Positions 1 to 12,990 of a DNA stretch of 64,000 nucleotides are shown piece by piece. Below the pieces are notes generated by a model. It searched no databases. It worked only from the letters and a program-made list of their open reading frames with translations, and was not told the DNA's origin. The position numbers and the translations under genes were made by a program. Origin of the DNA: Jacaranda mimosifolia (Eukaryota; Streptophyta; Magnoliopsida; Lamiales; Bignoniaceae). The stretch's first letter is position 1, and the number at the start of each line of letters is the position of its first letter. Location of the stretch: contig CM032126.1 in the NCBI GenBank assembly GCA_018894105.1, positions 8,521,001 through 8,585,000 of the forward strand, read 5' to 3'.

Positions 1-144
1 CGTCGAACTGCTCAAATCCGAGAACAAAAACCTTTGTAATGATGATTGCTTGGAGACCGATTTCTTTTGATCCGGGTTCGGGCTGTCGAGCTTGAAACAG
101 CTGGGAAAATAGTTCTGCCATTTCATCTTCTTCTTCACTGCCAT
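1..144 (-). CDS. N-terminus of a probable receptor-like cytoplasmic kinase (partial)
   Basis: Reading down from an ATG at 144 gives exactly 48 open codons to the window edge. The peptide starts MAVKKKMKWQNYFPSCFK and later has SLQRFLFSDLSS. A short basic start, a W...P.CFK patch and a SxQR.x.SDLS motif just ahead of the kinase domain are typical of RLCK subfamily VII (PBL/RIPK-like) proteins, cytoplasmic kinases that act below pattern-recognition receptors. The kinase domain itself lies outside the window, so the family call rests on this N-terminal signature alone. This is the outermost ATG after a good TATA box; a second in-frame ATG lies six codons in. There is no break in the visible part. 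It could instead be an unrelated basic protein. Confidence 0.55.
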   Translation of the reverse strand, partial: MAVKKKMKWQNYFPSCFKLDSPNPDQKKSVSKQSSLQRFLFSDLSSST

Positions 145-205
145 TGATTATCCTTATTATGATAAATGGTTGATGATGGGATTTATGTGCAATGGTGTTA
201 GAAGG

Positions 206-213
206 TTTATATA
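206..213 (-). promoter_or_regulatory. TATA box of the left-edge kinase gene
   Basis: On the minus strand the sequence reads TATATAAA, about 62 bases upstream of the ATG at 144. That leaves room for a start site near 180 and a short leader. It is the only strong TATA motif close to this start. Confidence 0.5.
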
Positions 214-943
214 GAGACAGAGCTTATATGCTTTCAAATGACCATCTGCCCTCTGTCTTTGTATTGTACCAGGTAAATTCGTGGTGGCCTTTTATAGGAC
301 TCCACTTTAATTAATGATTGATTCCATCTGCTGTACTTATTTGTTTATATATACATATAATATAATTCATGCAGAACACCATATCGTATGATAGATAACA
401 GAAGATTGTGTGTGCTCCTTCACTACATTATTTTACATACTCCTTTAATTGCTCCGATACTACCCATTCATTTTGATCTGACACGAATTTTAGATCAAGT
501 TGAAAAATTAAGGGAATATTTGGTTATGTTTTTTTTTCGTAAGATTTTATTATGTATTTATTATATATTTTAGGAGAGAGAATTTTTTATTGGAACAATC
601 AAATCGATGTATTTTTGGGATGAAAATGAAATTGAGCAATTTTTTTAATGTAAGAATAATAATAAAATATATATAATGTGTATATATATAATATGTATGT
701 ATATGTGTGTTTTGAAGAAAAATGAGAATATATTCGATTATATTTTTCCAAAACAACATTATCTTGGAAAACTATAACCAAATGTTCCCCAAACTTTTGA
801 TACTTTAATAATATAATAGTGTCAAAATTAGTGATTCAGAGTTAGCAATATTATATTAAAATTTATATAATATGATAATATTGATGGAAAAGGAAAACAC
901 CCTTTAAGTTTCGCATCTCCTTTTATGAATTCTGGCTCAATGT
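214..943. other. AT-rich intergenic DNA
   Basis: Upstream region of the left-edge gene. It contains runs of TA and GTATAT simple sequence (about 665-705) and no coding signal on either strand. Confidence 0.6.
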
Positions 944-1289
944 CTAAGACCCCGTTTGGTTTCATTTTCATAGTTCCTTTTTTTATTTTCTACTATTTAA
1001 GAAATAAAATACACCACTTTTTATACGTTTTCATCCAACATTATTTTCATTTTCATTTTCAAAGCACATTCTCCAATAACCTATATATCTTCTCCCAATA
1101 ACCTATATATTTTATCTCTCTATTCCATTATTTCTATCTTTATCTACCTACAACCTATTAAAATCAATATAATAAGCTATTTTTCAATAATTTATCCAAA
1201 TACAAATTTATTTTCAACTCATTTTCATTAACTAACTTTTTAAATTTTAGAAATGATGAAAATGAAAATGAAACCAAACGGAGCCTTAG
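944..1289. mobile_element. MITE, copy 1 of the GTTTGGTTTCATTTTC family
   Basis: The ends form an inverted repeat: CTAAGACCCCGTTTGG on the left and, on the opposite strand from the right end, CTAAGGCTCCGTTTGG, both followed by TTTCATTTTCAT. The interior is AT-rich and non-coding. The same end motif recurs at 1447, 17586 and 58000. The target duplication is unclear for this copy. Confidence 0.65.
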
Positions 1290-1446
1290 TGCCTGCTTGA
1301 TATATTTTCATTTTCATTGTTTATTTTTAATATTTTTAATAATTAAAACATTAGTTATAATTTTAAAAACAAAATAAAATTTTGAAAAAGTTAGTTATTT
1401 CATTTAAATATTGAAATATATTTGCTAAGACCAGTGCCTTGACTTT

Positions 1447-1763
1447 GGGCCAGTTTGATTTCATTTTCACATTTTTTACTATTTAAAAATTGAAAAGTAT
1501 CACTTTATGCATACTTTTATTTTCATTCTCCAAACATATTTCTTAATAACTTATATATATATTCTCTCAATAACCTATATATTTTCTCTCTATACTATCA
1601 CTATTACTATTTATCTCCACCTAAAATTTATTAAAACTAACATAGTCATTATTGTTCCAACAACTTATCCAAATGCAAACTCGTTTTCAACTTATTTTCA
1701 ATTATTAATTTTTTAAATTTTAAAAATAATAAAAATAAAAATGAAGATAAAACCAAACGGGCC
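1447..1763. mobile_element. MITE, copy 2 of the GTTTGGTTTCATTTTC family
   Basis: The left end GGGCCAGTTTGATTTCATTTTC pairs with the right end read on the other strand, GGCCCGTTTGGTTTTAT. The interior shares the ATAACCTATATAT...TCTCTCTAT block with the copies at 944 and 58000. Non-coding. Confidence 0.6.
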
Positions 1764-4700
1764 TTTTATTTTCTATTACTTTAAGTTAGGTCCAATCATT
1801 TAATATGCGGGCGCAGTCTAAATTGTGTATGAGTGAGTAGGTGTACCTTTGATTGTTCATAGATAATTCATTTGCCAATTTTCGTATAAAATATGTTCGA
1901 TAAAAAATATTTATTTTAAATGTAGAGTATAATTTAAATATTTTGAAACAAATAAGTGAAATGTACTAGATAGATTGTGATAGCTAAAAACAAATGGATA
2001 TAAAATAATAGGGAAAAAGTATTCTAGTCTTAAAATTTTGGTTGAATAGAAAATGACTTGGCTGCCCTTGTTGACTTTGTTGGTGTGTTTGTTTTGGCCG
2101 CAGTTCCCATAACCTTCTAAAACAGTTTTTGGGCACGTTCTTAAATTATTAAAAATAAATTCTTTTTGCATCTCAGAATTGATTATGTGGGGCATTTTTG
2201 TCCTGCGTGTTTCTATACGCGGGATTTTGATCATTCAACACAGTTATACAGCTAGCTAGCCCGCACAACGTGGATTATATAATATATTTGTAGAAAAATG
2301 GTCCAAATACACACACATACACACACTTGCAATCATATAATAATACATGCCGTATATATAATATTACTGTATATGCATCCGCATACACTGACGTGAAAGT
2401 CTACCTACTGATGGAGATATTTAGCCTTAAAAATATAGTTTACATAAAAAAAGAAAAAAGAAATATTATTGGTGAGTGAAAAGAATTGAAGAAGAGATCG
2501 AGTAAAATGTTTTATTTTTTTTATTCGTTAACACGCTAATGATTTGGTCAGAAGTTAGCAAGTCAAATGTTGAACGTAGCTTCTTAAGACTTCGTAAGAA
2601 GGTGGTAGGTTTGCCTGCAACTTTGCGCATGTTCTAGAAACTTAATTATGCATGTATGTGTATGTATATACTTAACAAACTTAGATATAAAACAAATTTC
2701 ACTGCTGATTATCTAGAAAGTGTTTGACTAATTTATTTAACAAATTTTAATGTTGTTATGAATTTAGGATTAAGTTGTTAAAATTGAGTTCATTGAAATA
2801 ATTCAATCTTATTTCTCATTCGTATAAGTATTTTGAATTACTGACGTAATTACAAGAACATATGTCAAGCTAATTAAAATTTCCATTAACTAATTAAAAC
2901 TCTTCAATACTTAAATTATTTATGAAATATTTTTAATTTATATAAAATTTTATATTTTATTTTACGAATAAGCTCTTAACATAATTTGGATAAAATAAGA
3001 TCGTGACATTTATAAGACGTTAGCAATAATAATTTTATAACTAATATAATTAAGATTGTAAAAATAAATTAAGTTTTTTAAAAGGGTTTATAATATTTTA
3101 ACATGCATCTTATATTTAGATGTTAAACAATCATCTTTTAAAAATCTTATTAAATATTTTACGATATTTTATAAAATATTTTAAAAACCTTTAAATTTGG
3201 CCAAACACTTTTTTTAATTTTATGCTACTTAACTCATAATCACTTTAAAAAAAAAATTATCTGAATTTTTCATAAAGAAATTGTAGCTTTTTAAGAATCT
3301 AAAAACTTGAATATATACTTCTCTTTATATATTACTTCTAATCTACTAAAAATGAAAAATACATACATATATATATATATAGTTTATATTTTTTCACACA
3401 CACAAACTTATTGGTTAATTTTTTCACATCCTATATATATATATATATATATGGGCTTATCTACAATAAATGAATTATCAACATCTATTTTCTACAAATC
3501 AATTATTATTGAACTATAAAAATGAGCAATTTCTTATTCTTTCATCCAAAAATCTTGAATGATTTGAATATAAATCCAAGAATTACATTACTTTTGTTTG
3601 TCATTGTCAGATACATCTATATTATCAATGTGATTAGTCAATATGGGTGTGTGTGTGTGTGATCTGAGATGTGGAGGTAGGAAGGCAGTAGGTGGGCCAC
3701 ATCTCGTCATGCAGTAGCAGACTGCTAGTACGTGTTCAAAGTAGAATAAACAGAAAGTCCTGTACCCATCCATCATGCATGGGAATAAATGGTACTCACC
3801 ATTAATTGGCCTTGGCCTTGGCGTTAATATCAGGAGAGTAGGTAGGATCATTTTTCCAGCCGCCAATATAATAAGTCAATTAGGCTTTAATTATATGGTC
3901 ATTTTATTCACCATTTTCCTAATTTTATCCACTCTTATAGTCTTATATTATATGCGTCTAACCAAGGATTGGAAAATTGGGTTTAACCCAATAATTTAAG
4001 CCCACTTAATTCACTAGTAATCAAAGATTCAGTTTCTTTCTTAACCCTTACGGCACCACATTAAAGTATATTAAGGAAAGACACTGGAAAACGAATACGT
4101 GTGCCTTCATTTTCAACTCAAAACGTTTTAGTCGTTCTCTTAACATAAAATTAAAATTTTTATTTAATTACAAACTATATATTGGCAAATATATTACACA
4201 TGTTAATTATTTACTGGATTTGAGTAGAGACATAATATATATATATATAGCAGATTAATAATCCGTTTTCCATGTTGTAAACGTACGTGATAAGCCTACA
4301 AGCATTTCTAGGAGCAGCTTCTTCTGTTTGTATTTTTATTTTGATTTACTTAGAGAAATGTTACTTATTGCAGTGGTTATACATCCATATTATATATGTA
4401 GATGATTTTAGCAGAGTGCATAAAGGTCAAAATTTAGGATGAGCAACTGAATGAAAGTACAACTACTTCTACCTTCTACGTGGAGTTTAACCAAACCCCT
4501 CAAAAATTCAAAATTCCTCGATCAAAAATATATATATGAAAAAAAGATAAATACATATATAATGTTGACTGCAACGCAAAAACCTTATCTGTTTTCGTTA
4601 GGTTGGTTTAGAAAATTAACGAATGCATAGGAGTAAAAAAAAAGTTAAAAAAAAAGAAAAAGAAAAAGATGGCTGTTGGGTCTCATCAAGGTAAATAGCT

Positions 4701-6390
4701 GAAAAAAATAGTATACATGTACATACTTAGACTTTGTTTTATATCTATCGATCTATTTTCTTTTTTAATGATGTAATAAGCGTAGTAATAATTCTGGTTT
4801 GTTTTCAGTACGCAGTCGTTTTCTTTTATAATAATAAACTAGTGGTAGCGTTATGTTAATTCAATGTGTATGCTTGAAATATTTTTAATATATATAACAT
4901 TAAAAATATTTAATAATTTTTATTCGACAATATATATATATATATATTGATTTCTCAATTATTTATACATATTTATTTGAATTTTTTTATGCGAAATAGT
5001 ATACTTGAAAAAAATGTAGAGAAATAAAGTTAGGAAGAACAAAAAATATAATCAGAGGTTAAAAAAAAAAAAACCTATTATATATGCATATATAGTAGGG
5101 GAGAGAGGGAGAAAGAGAGGAAAATGACAAATTTTTTTAATTATTTTTTATTTGAATATGATTAATTTTGTTAATAAATTAAAAGGGTATACAAAATACA
5201 ATTCCTCTAAACACTCTTTATCTTATATAGCATTACAAATGCACAAAAAAGAATTTTCTTTTTCTTTAACTTATGTACTTATTTTTATAAATAGGCAGTC
5301 ACTTGCGTCCTGTAAATATAAAATAACGGATAATAGTCAAGTCAATTTTTCGACGCCTAGCATTGCCAATCTTATAGCAACACCCAATATAGATTTTGTC
5401 CAAACATTTTTGTGCTTATATGGTACCTGGATTCTGCAAAACAATTTTGTGGGCTGTCTCGAAGACGCAAGGGATATTATTCCACCGGTTTTGCTATATT
5501 GTCGCCGGCGTCAATTCTTTGCCACGCCAAATCAAATTGACCACTAATTGTGCCTATTCTTGATTAATTAATTAGACCGTATTACTCCTTAGACTCAAGT
5601 AGTAACAATTATTAATTTATATTAAGACCAGTGTCAGGCCGGTAATTGTATGCAGAAAACATCAAATTAAATTCTAAAATGAATATAGTTTTCAAGTGGA
5701 CACTTTCGGCTGGTAAGTCTAATCCATGTAACTAAGGATCAGATTTTCAAAATTCTACAATTATAAGATGTCAACGTTTTGTCCGAACACGGAAAGTGTC
5801 GTGGTCATTCAGTCCATTAACATGAGCCTCACACATATAATGTGATATTTATATTTAAATTTATTAGATTTTTAATGTGCGTATAAATAAAAGAAATTCT
5901 AACACGTGAGAGTTTTTTTTATTCAAGCTAACCCATGTGAAAGTTATTTACCACACTGTTCTATATTGATGTGAACACAATTATTTTACTATTTTTTTAA
6001 TCAGTTACTTATTGTTTGTTATATCGAATTTGTTATTAATATATGATATAATGATGTGAATAATGCAAACATACCTGGCCTAAGATGTTGATTATTGATT
6101 ATTTTTGGCTCTTCAATTTGATGTGATTTTAAGAAAATGATTTGAGTGGTTAGTGAATTCGGTCAAAACTTTCAATACTTAAGTCAATATAAATTCATAA
6201 ATGAAGGAAATAAATAGAAAAAAATATTGAAAATAATTGAAATTGCATATCTTAAAATAAGTAATGTGAGGGTATATTTATAAAGATGGAAGGTGTAGCG
6301 CCACGATCGGGAGGCGTTTGTCCCAGTTTGGGATGCTACTCTGGTCATATTTTCAAGATTTTTTTTTTTAATTCCAAAGGTAAGATAAGA
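1764..6390. other. AT-rich intergenic DNA with TA microsatellites
   Basis: No supported gene. TA-rich simple repeats occur near 3365-3382, 3432-3452, 4237-4250 and 4930-4948, with a short GT run near 3649-3662. The longest open frame (5152-5547, +) has biased, AT-driven composition, no recognisable domain and no good context, and is not called. Confidence 0.6.
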
Positions 6391-7299
6391 TACCTCCAAA
6401 TTATCAATTTAAACAATTCTATAATAACCCAAGTGATGAATAAGATCATAATCAATGAATAACATCTATGTCAATTAGTGATACTACAAAGTGCAAGCCA
6501 AAACTGAGTTTCCATCATTTTACAATTACTCGAAGACTCGCATCAAGTATCACAAGTTCTAGCCTATTATACTTCATCAAAAGAGAAAAATGATAGCCTA
6601 CTGACAAACACGCTATTACATTACAAGTATACATATATATCATATCCTTACCATTTATAGATACCTTGATAACATTATATTTACTATGCACCATGTGGCC
6701 CAAGCTCATGGTACCTTATAATCCTCAATCTGGGGTAAAGAATAGAACTAAATAGTAGAAGGAGGGTAAGTCAAAATGACCTAGTGAGGTAATTACCAAG
6801 ATACATGGACAGTAATAACAATGAATATATAATATAGAAAGACATCGGTTCAACGTTCAACAACTACAAGTAAATACCAAGGGAACTTGTAGTTAAGTAA
6901 TAACCAGATTTCACGAGATCAAGAAATATAATTGAGAAACAATATGTTAGGTTTTACATATCATGAGCTGACTCCACACCATCTCATGCCATCTCAAGTT
7001 TTCATTGTATTTGTATTTAATGGCAAATTTCATATTTAAAAACTCAAAAGTTGGATTTTTTTAAAGAATCGAGTGTACAAGAATGTTTTAAGTTGTAAAA
7101 AGACTCAAATTCAAGATCCAGGATTTCATTCAATTTTTGTAAAACAGACTGTACAAGGAACATCTCATAAAATTAGTTGTACAAGCATATTTTACAGATC
7201 CAACCATGGAACGGTCTTGTCCCTTATGACTCCTAGTATTTTGTATAATAGTACCTTATATCACATCGACGAGCAGCTAACTTGCCAACAACTTGTGCA

Positions 7300-7545
7300 G
7301 TACAAATCAATAGGACTGATCCTCGCCAATCAAGCTTCAAGCAACTGAAGTCACGATCGCAAACATATGAATCGATAGGACTGATCCTCGCGAATCAAGC
7401 TTCAAGCGACAACCAACCTCCGACTGCCCAGAAGTTAAGATCGCAAACATATGAATCGATAGGACTGATCCTTGCCGATCAAGCTTCAAGTGACAGCCAA
7501 CTTCTGACTGCCCCGAAGTCAAGATTGCAAACCGGGTCCTAGGAG
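7300..7545. repeat. Tandem repeat of a TAGGACTGATCC unit, about 3 copies
   Basis: The phrase TAGGACTGATCCT followed by a variable GCxAATCAAGCTTCAAGC stretch starts at 7311, 7376 and 7460, giving spacings of 65 and 84 bases. The second and third units also share GATCGCAAACATATGAATCGA ahead of the phrase and a CAACC/CTGACTGCCC tail. The short open frames across it are a product of the repeat. Confidence 0.7.
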
Positions 7546-7719
7546 GTAGATAAGCCACCGTTAATCCAATACTGTCCCGATTGCCTTGCCAACCAGTCCT
7601 ATGGGCCCAAAACACTCCCAAGGGCGTCCCCAAGGGTATTATTAATCACATGTATAAGCCAGAGAGTCCCAACAGCCAACATAATGTATACCTCACAACC
7701 ACCATATGAAACAACAACA

Positions 7720-7925
7720 ACTCCACAAAACCTCATCACAAGGGTACAGATCAACAACAGCTCAATAAAACCTCATCTCAGGGGGTACAGATCAATAACG
7801 GCTCAACAAAACCTCATCTCAGGGAATATAGATCAATAACGGCTAGTTAGCAAGACTGTTTCGCAACAAAACCTCCTCTTAGGTAGTACATATCAACAAT
7901 GGCTAGTCAGCAAGACTGCCTCACA
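7720..7925. repeat. Tandem repeat of an AAAACCTCATCTCAGGG unit, about 4 copies
   Basis: AAAACCTC(A/C)TC followed by a GGTACAGATCAAxAACxGCT phrase starts at 7727, 7767, 7808 and 7868, giving spacings of 40, 41 and 60 bases. The longer last spacing comes from an added AGTxAGCAAGACTG segment that recurs at the end of the array. Confidence 0.7.
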
Positions 7926-10052
7926 TATAGTATCATAAAATATAACGATTAGATCGAGAACGGATTAGTCAAATCACAGTTTCAAACTTTTGAAAATTTT
8001 GTAGTTTGATCAATAGATTTAAAATCCAGTTCAGGAAAGTTTAACAGAAGATTCTAAATCCAAATGATACTTTTCAAGACTATTTCAATAAAAACATATT
8101 GTTCAGAAAATATCCTTTTCAAATCATTGTTCAAGGCACATACTAAAAATAACACAGTAGCATAGTATGAGGTGTCCAACCAATTTATCAAGTACAAATA
8201 GAGGAGTCGTAGAATTAATGTATCAAAATGTAATGGTACGGAATGATATACTGAATTTGAGCATGTAGCAAAGAACATAATGTAATATCATATTACTGGG
8301 CAGGTTGAAGTTTGAGTAATAATAGTTCAAGAGTGCAAGGAAGAACAATACAGGTAAATTGTCAAAGTTCAACACAAGAACTGAAGAATAGCATAGAATG
8401 AACAAACAACGAGTATTGAATCTCAACACAAATAGAATTAAGCAACAAGGATATATTGGCAATTATATATGTTCTTTCCCCAACAAAGAAATATAGTAAA
8501 CCTTACGTAGAGGAATCCCTAGCTATATCGACTCTCAAGTCCTTACTTCCTAGTCAATCCAAAATTTTATCGTAAGATAACTTGAATCATCATTATTATA
8601 TAAATTCTTTAAATCATAAGCATGTTTATACCTAGCGTCCTTGTTAAGATTTAGTCTTTAACTTATTTCATTTTGTTGTAATTTCTAATCTTGTTTCCAT
8701 ACCAAGACACTAAGGTAACTTAGTTTTGAATTCTTAATTTACCGAGTTGGTAAAGGGTTACTAGTATTATTATCGGGTTACTAGTACTATTATCTTTAGC
8801 TCTCTCAATTATATCAATCATCTTAATAATTTCCAATGAAAGTTGTGTTAACCTAAGACTAATGTTTAAATTTGTAACCATGCCTTAATTTACCATTTAT
8901 TTCGCTTAATATTAAGTTATGCATCCAATTTCAATCTACTATAACTTAATCATATCAAATTAGAGTTAATTAATTCGATAAAATTGAAACATACCAAATT
9001 GGACAGGGTTTGAGTCCAATTCATAGAATGTCACCGTCATGCCACCACCCTCAATCTCCCATTTTCGGCCAACAAAACTTGAAATTGAAGCTACCAACAG
9101 TCTCCTCTCAGCAAACCTGTTACTTTCTACCCTTTACTCGCCCTTAAGAGCCATCAAAAACCTCCCTTCCACCGCCACACCTTCGATCTCTACCAATCGC
9201 CATCATTTTCCCCTTTCCCATGGTTGTTTTGGATGGTGGTATGGGAGTGGTCATCTCACCTAGAGGAAGCTAGCCCCGACATCGATTTCTGGTTTCGTGG
9301 CCAATTTTCAATCGTTCATAGGTGGGGTGAAGTTGGGGTCGAGTTTGACAATTAGAAAAAACTTCTGTCCTCAATCTATATATATAAAGATATTTTTAGC
9401 CCTTTTCAATTTAACCCCAAAATTTTTTGGCCGACTTCAATTGCACCCAGAAATTTCAACCGTCTTACAATTTGACCCCATGACTTCAACTCAACCCTTA
9501 AAAGTTTTATTTTTTACACATTGGCCTCTAACATTTTAATTTCAAGCAATTAAGTCCAAATTAATTTATTTCGAAGTCTTTAAACTTTTAAATCTTCTCA
9601 CATTGGCCTTTGAATTTTATAATTTTGGACAATCAAGCCCTTTTCTCATTTACAATTAAATCCCTCAATTTTCAATATTTATGCCTGAACTTTAATTAAT
9701 TTAATTTTGAGCAATTATCAAATATAATTTATTTGTCCACCTATCATTTTGTTTGATTCAACCATTTACAATTTATAAACCAAAAAGTCAGAGTTTTGAC
9801 ATCATCTGAATGATCCAATCTTCACGAAATTTGATGGTCTTTGTTTTGACTAGACATCTATGGTTAAATAATTGGGCTGGTCTAGTAGCCCATATTGAAT
9901 TCAAGAGAACAAGCTCAATTAATTTAACTTATATCACTACCTATGGCAACCAAACTCGTCATATCTCTTTGATATGTCTACTTCTTACAATTTCTTGCCC
10001 TTTTATGGGGTAAATTATTGTTGAAGACCAGTAATAAAGCTTATTATATGTG

Positions 10053-10771
10053 TGATATGGGATAGCCCAACAGGCCCAACCCAGTAATACTCGACCAGAC
10101 CAAACCATGTTATCGATTGGACCCAACCTCATTAGGCCTTTCTATCAGCATGAGTATCGACATCTGGCCTAGTCGAATAGAGGATGGTCGATCAATCGGA
10201 TCGAAAATGTTGGTTCGGCACTCATCTAGAGAGAGATTTGAATCCAACATAGCTCTGTCATGTCAATCGGAGCCTACGCAAATAACTCACATGCAAGTGT
10301 TTGCTTCGACCCAGCCTCGATTGCATTGAATGCTTTGACATGCAGCATGCCCCCACATTAATGACACGTGCCACCACTAGTACTACTTTTTCAACCGCGC
10401 CAGAGTAGCGCGCGCCTCCTCTATATCGCCTTGTCCTATGGAGGCGTGCACTACTCTTTTGAAAGGGAGAAGACATAAAGGTCATCAGATAAAGACAAAG
10501 GCCCTTTCTACATACACAAGGGCATCATGGACATATCAACCTTCTAAAAAGGCTATAAATACCCAATTGCCACTGTTCAGCAAGGTATGCCCATTATCAC
10601 TAAAAGCCTTCACTATGCTGCTCTATCTTCTAGTCGCTCAAGTACTGACTTGGGCATCGGAGTGCTAGGCTAGCTTAATGTGTCCTATTGATTGTAGGAC
10701 TCGTCTCCTCATCTGGTCTATTGGATTGGATCATAGTCCAATATATCACCAAACAACTCATACCATCATCA
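10053..10771 (+). repeat. 5' LTR of the 5.4 kb Tat element
   Basis: 719 bp, TG...CA ends, with a TATAAATA promoter motif at 10554-10561. It lacks about 57 bases near its start that are present in the partner LTR, and has many point differences from it, so the insertion is old. Confidence 0.9.
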
Positions 10772-10789
10772 TTTGGCGATGTCTGTGGG
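10772..10789 (+). promoter_or_regulatory. Primer-binding-site region of the 5.4 kb element
   Basis: TTTGGCGATGTCTGTGGG follows the LTR directly. The same position in the two relatives reads TTTGGCGCCGTATGTGGG and TTTGGCGTCGTCTGTGGG, so the site is conserved and TGGCG is the likely tRNA 3'-end pairing core. The tRNA identity is not assigned. Confidence 0.7.
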
Positions 10790-10837
10790 AAATGAACCCA
10801 TGACCACATGGTCGTTGATGCACTCTTTGCTTACAAT

Positions 10838-12990
10838 GCTATTATTGGATGACCAACACTAAATAACTTCATAGCCATAGTCTCGACCTACCACATGAAG
10901 GTCAAGTTTCCGACAGCTGCTAGAATAGGTGAACTACTTTGCAACATAAAGGAAGCTTGACGCTGTTACACAATCTCGATCAAGGTGAATGAATAGAAGG
11001 CTTGACCAAAACTGAAACCCTTGGGGGGCGTTCCAATAACGAAACAGAGGAGGAGCAACAAAACAAGAAGATGAACCTCGAAGAGACCTAGGTCGAGCCC
11101 GTCGAAGAGTTCAAGACCATCGAGCTTTAGCCTGGGAACCCCGACAAGACCACCAGGATAGGGACTAACTTAAGGAGCAGCATAGAGTGCCTAATGGTCG
11201 ATTTCCTTAGAAAGAATGTTGATGTTTGCTTGGAAAGCTGCTGACCTATAGGGAATCGACCCCAGCATCATTGTCCACCACCTGAAGTGGACCTCTCATA
11301 CAAGCCGGTCAAGCAGAAGACTAGGACTTTCAATGCTGAAAATGCCAAATCATTGAAGAGGAGACCAACAAGCTTTTAGAGGAATGATACATTGTAGAAA
11401 TTCAATATCCAAGTTAGCTTTGTAATATAGTCCTCGTCCCTAAAAATAAGGAAAATGGAGAATGTGTAATGACTTTACAGATTTGAATAAAGCTTGCTCT
11501 AAAGACCCTTACTTGCTGCCTCGCATTGACTTATTAGTTGATTCTACTGCTGTGTGTGATCTTTTAAGTATGATGGATACATTCCAGGGTTATTATCAAA
11601 TTTTCATAGCCCCCGAGGACAGGGATAAGACCTCTTTTGTGGTCCCCAATGGTGTGCATTGTTTTCTATTCATGCCTTTTGAGCTAAAAAATACAGGTGC
11701 AACTTATCAAAGACTTGTGAACTTTAAGTTAAAAAATGAGATCGATAAAACCATGGAAGTCTACGTAGACGACATGATTGTTAAAACAGAAAGAGAAAAA
11801 AATTACCTAGCCGACCTCAACCACACATTTTCAATACTGAGGACCCTTGGCATGAAACTTAACCCTACCAATTGTACGTTCGGGTGAAAGAAGAAAAGTT
11901 CTTAGGCCATATGGTTAGCCAGAGGGGCATTGAAGCAAACCTACAAAAGATCCAGGTAATTTTGGACATCTCACCTCCCCAAACAGTTAGAGATGTCCAA
12001 CACTTGGTCGAAAGAATTATAACTTTGGGGCATTTCATTGCTCGATTAGCTGACAAAAGCCTACCGTTCTTTAAAATCTTTAGGAATGCAAGGAAGTTCC
12101 AATGGACAGAGTAATACGACCAGGCCCTGGTCGAATTGAAACAATACTTGTCAGCACTACCGATGCTTGCTAAGCCTGAGGTCGAAGAAGTTTTGCATAT
12201 TTACTTGGCAATTTTGTCGACCAGACATGGTGCCTACCGACCTGTGTACTATAGCAGCAAAGCATTGCAAGGCCCAGAGCACAATTACTTGGAGATTGAA
12301 AAATTCACCTTAGCTCTAGTCACCGCATCTAGGAAAGTAAGACCCTACCTCCAATCTTACTCTATTGTTGTCTTGACTAACCAACCATTGAAGCAAGTAT
12401 TGTCAAAGCTAGATACTTTCGAAAGATTGACAAAGTAAGTCATCGAGTTAGGGGAATTCGATATCACCTTCCAGCCTCGAACTGCTATAAAGACCCAAGT
12501 GTTAGCGGACTTTGTCGTAGAGAGACTTAACCTGCTCGACGAACTCAACCAAGATTCCCTCATTTGGACTCTACATGTCAAAAGCTTAGCGACTTCCTCA
12601 GGAGGATGAATAGGTGTTTCACTACGCTCTCCACAAGTTGAAGAGTATGACTTTGCGATCAAACTTGACTACCCCATCACCAACAACGAAGCAAATATGT
12701 GGCCCTCCTTGCTGCATGAGGATGGCCGTCGATAGAGGAGTCGAATAGTTGGCAGCCATCACCGATTCCCAGTTGATCGTATAACAGTTCGAAAGGAACT
12801 TCAAAGTTAATGAAGCTACTATGAGCAAATATCTAGCTGAAGTCAAAACGTTATAGCAATAATTCAAAAAATTCACCCTCAACCAAGTCCCTCGGTCAGA
12901 AAATGAAAGAGTAGATGCCCTATCAAAATTTTCCAGCTCGACCAAGGGAACCAAGGACAAAACTATCACATTTCTGGTGCTGTCGACCTC
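10838..12990 (+). pseudogene. Broken pol: protease-RT linker, reverse transcriptase and RNase H
   Basis: From about 10838 the translation matches the linker that follows the protease in the 29020 element (AIVSTYHMKVKFPTAA). A second landmark is the MFAWKA start of the RT region at 11222. The RT palm is read at 11462-11887 with MCNDFTDLNKACSKDPY, the Q.Y.QI fold and the catalytic YVDDMIVK. The connection and first RNase H domain follow at about 12136-12438 (YYSSKALQGPEHNYLEIEK). A degraded second RNase H (EYDFAIKLDYPITNNEA) lies at about 12600-12990. Several stops and frameshifts separate these blocks. Integrase is absent. No functional enzyme can be made. Confidence 0.88.

Larger units (their letters stand above)
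6391..10047. other. Repeat-derived non-coding block, possibly an old LTR
   Basis: This stretch is less AT-rich than its left neighbour and holds two short tandem arrays (7300-7545 and 7720-7925). Its right part (about 9380-9720) is a pyrimidine-rich run of repeated CAATTTGACCCC / CAAGCCC / AAATCCC phrases, a style often seen in LTRs of plant Ty3/gypsy elements. No coding domain, no terminal repeat partner and no target duplication were found, so the LTR reading is a guess. Confidence 0.3.

Noticed and set aside
3588..3999. Overlapping open frames on both strands
   Set aside because: Short, across a GT repeat, no conserved motif; strand ambiguity suggests neither is real.
5152..5547. 131-codon open frame (+)
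   Set aside because: Composition is driven by AT richness; no domain, no promoter context and no splice partners. Treated as chance.
7073..7633. Open frames over the tandem arrays
   Set aside because: They exist because the repeat unit lacks stops in some frames; the protein is the repeat translated.
9039..9539. Two short open frames with Pro/Ser-rich peptides
   Set aside because: They fall in pyrimidine-rich, LTR-like sequence and show no domain.
10772..10789. Assigning a specific tRNA to the Tat primer site
   Set aside because: TGGCG fits several tRNA 3' ends and the rest of the site differs between copies; a tRNA database comparison is needed.
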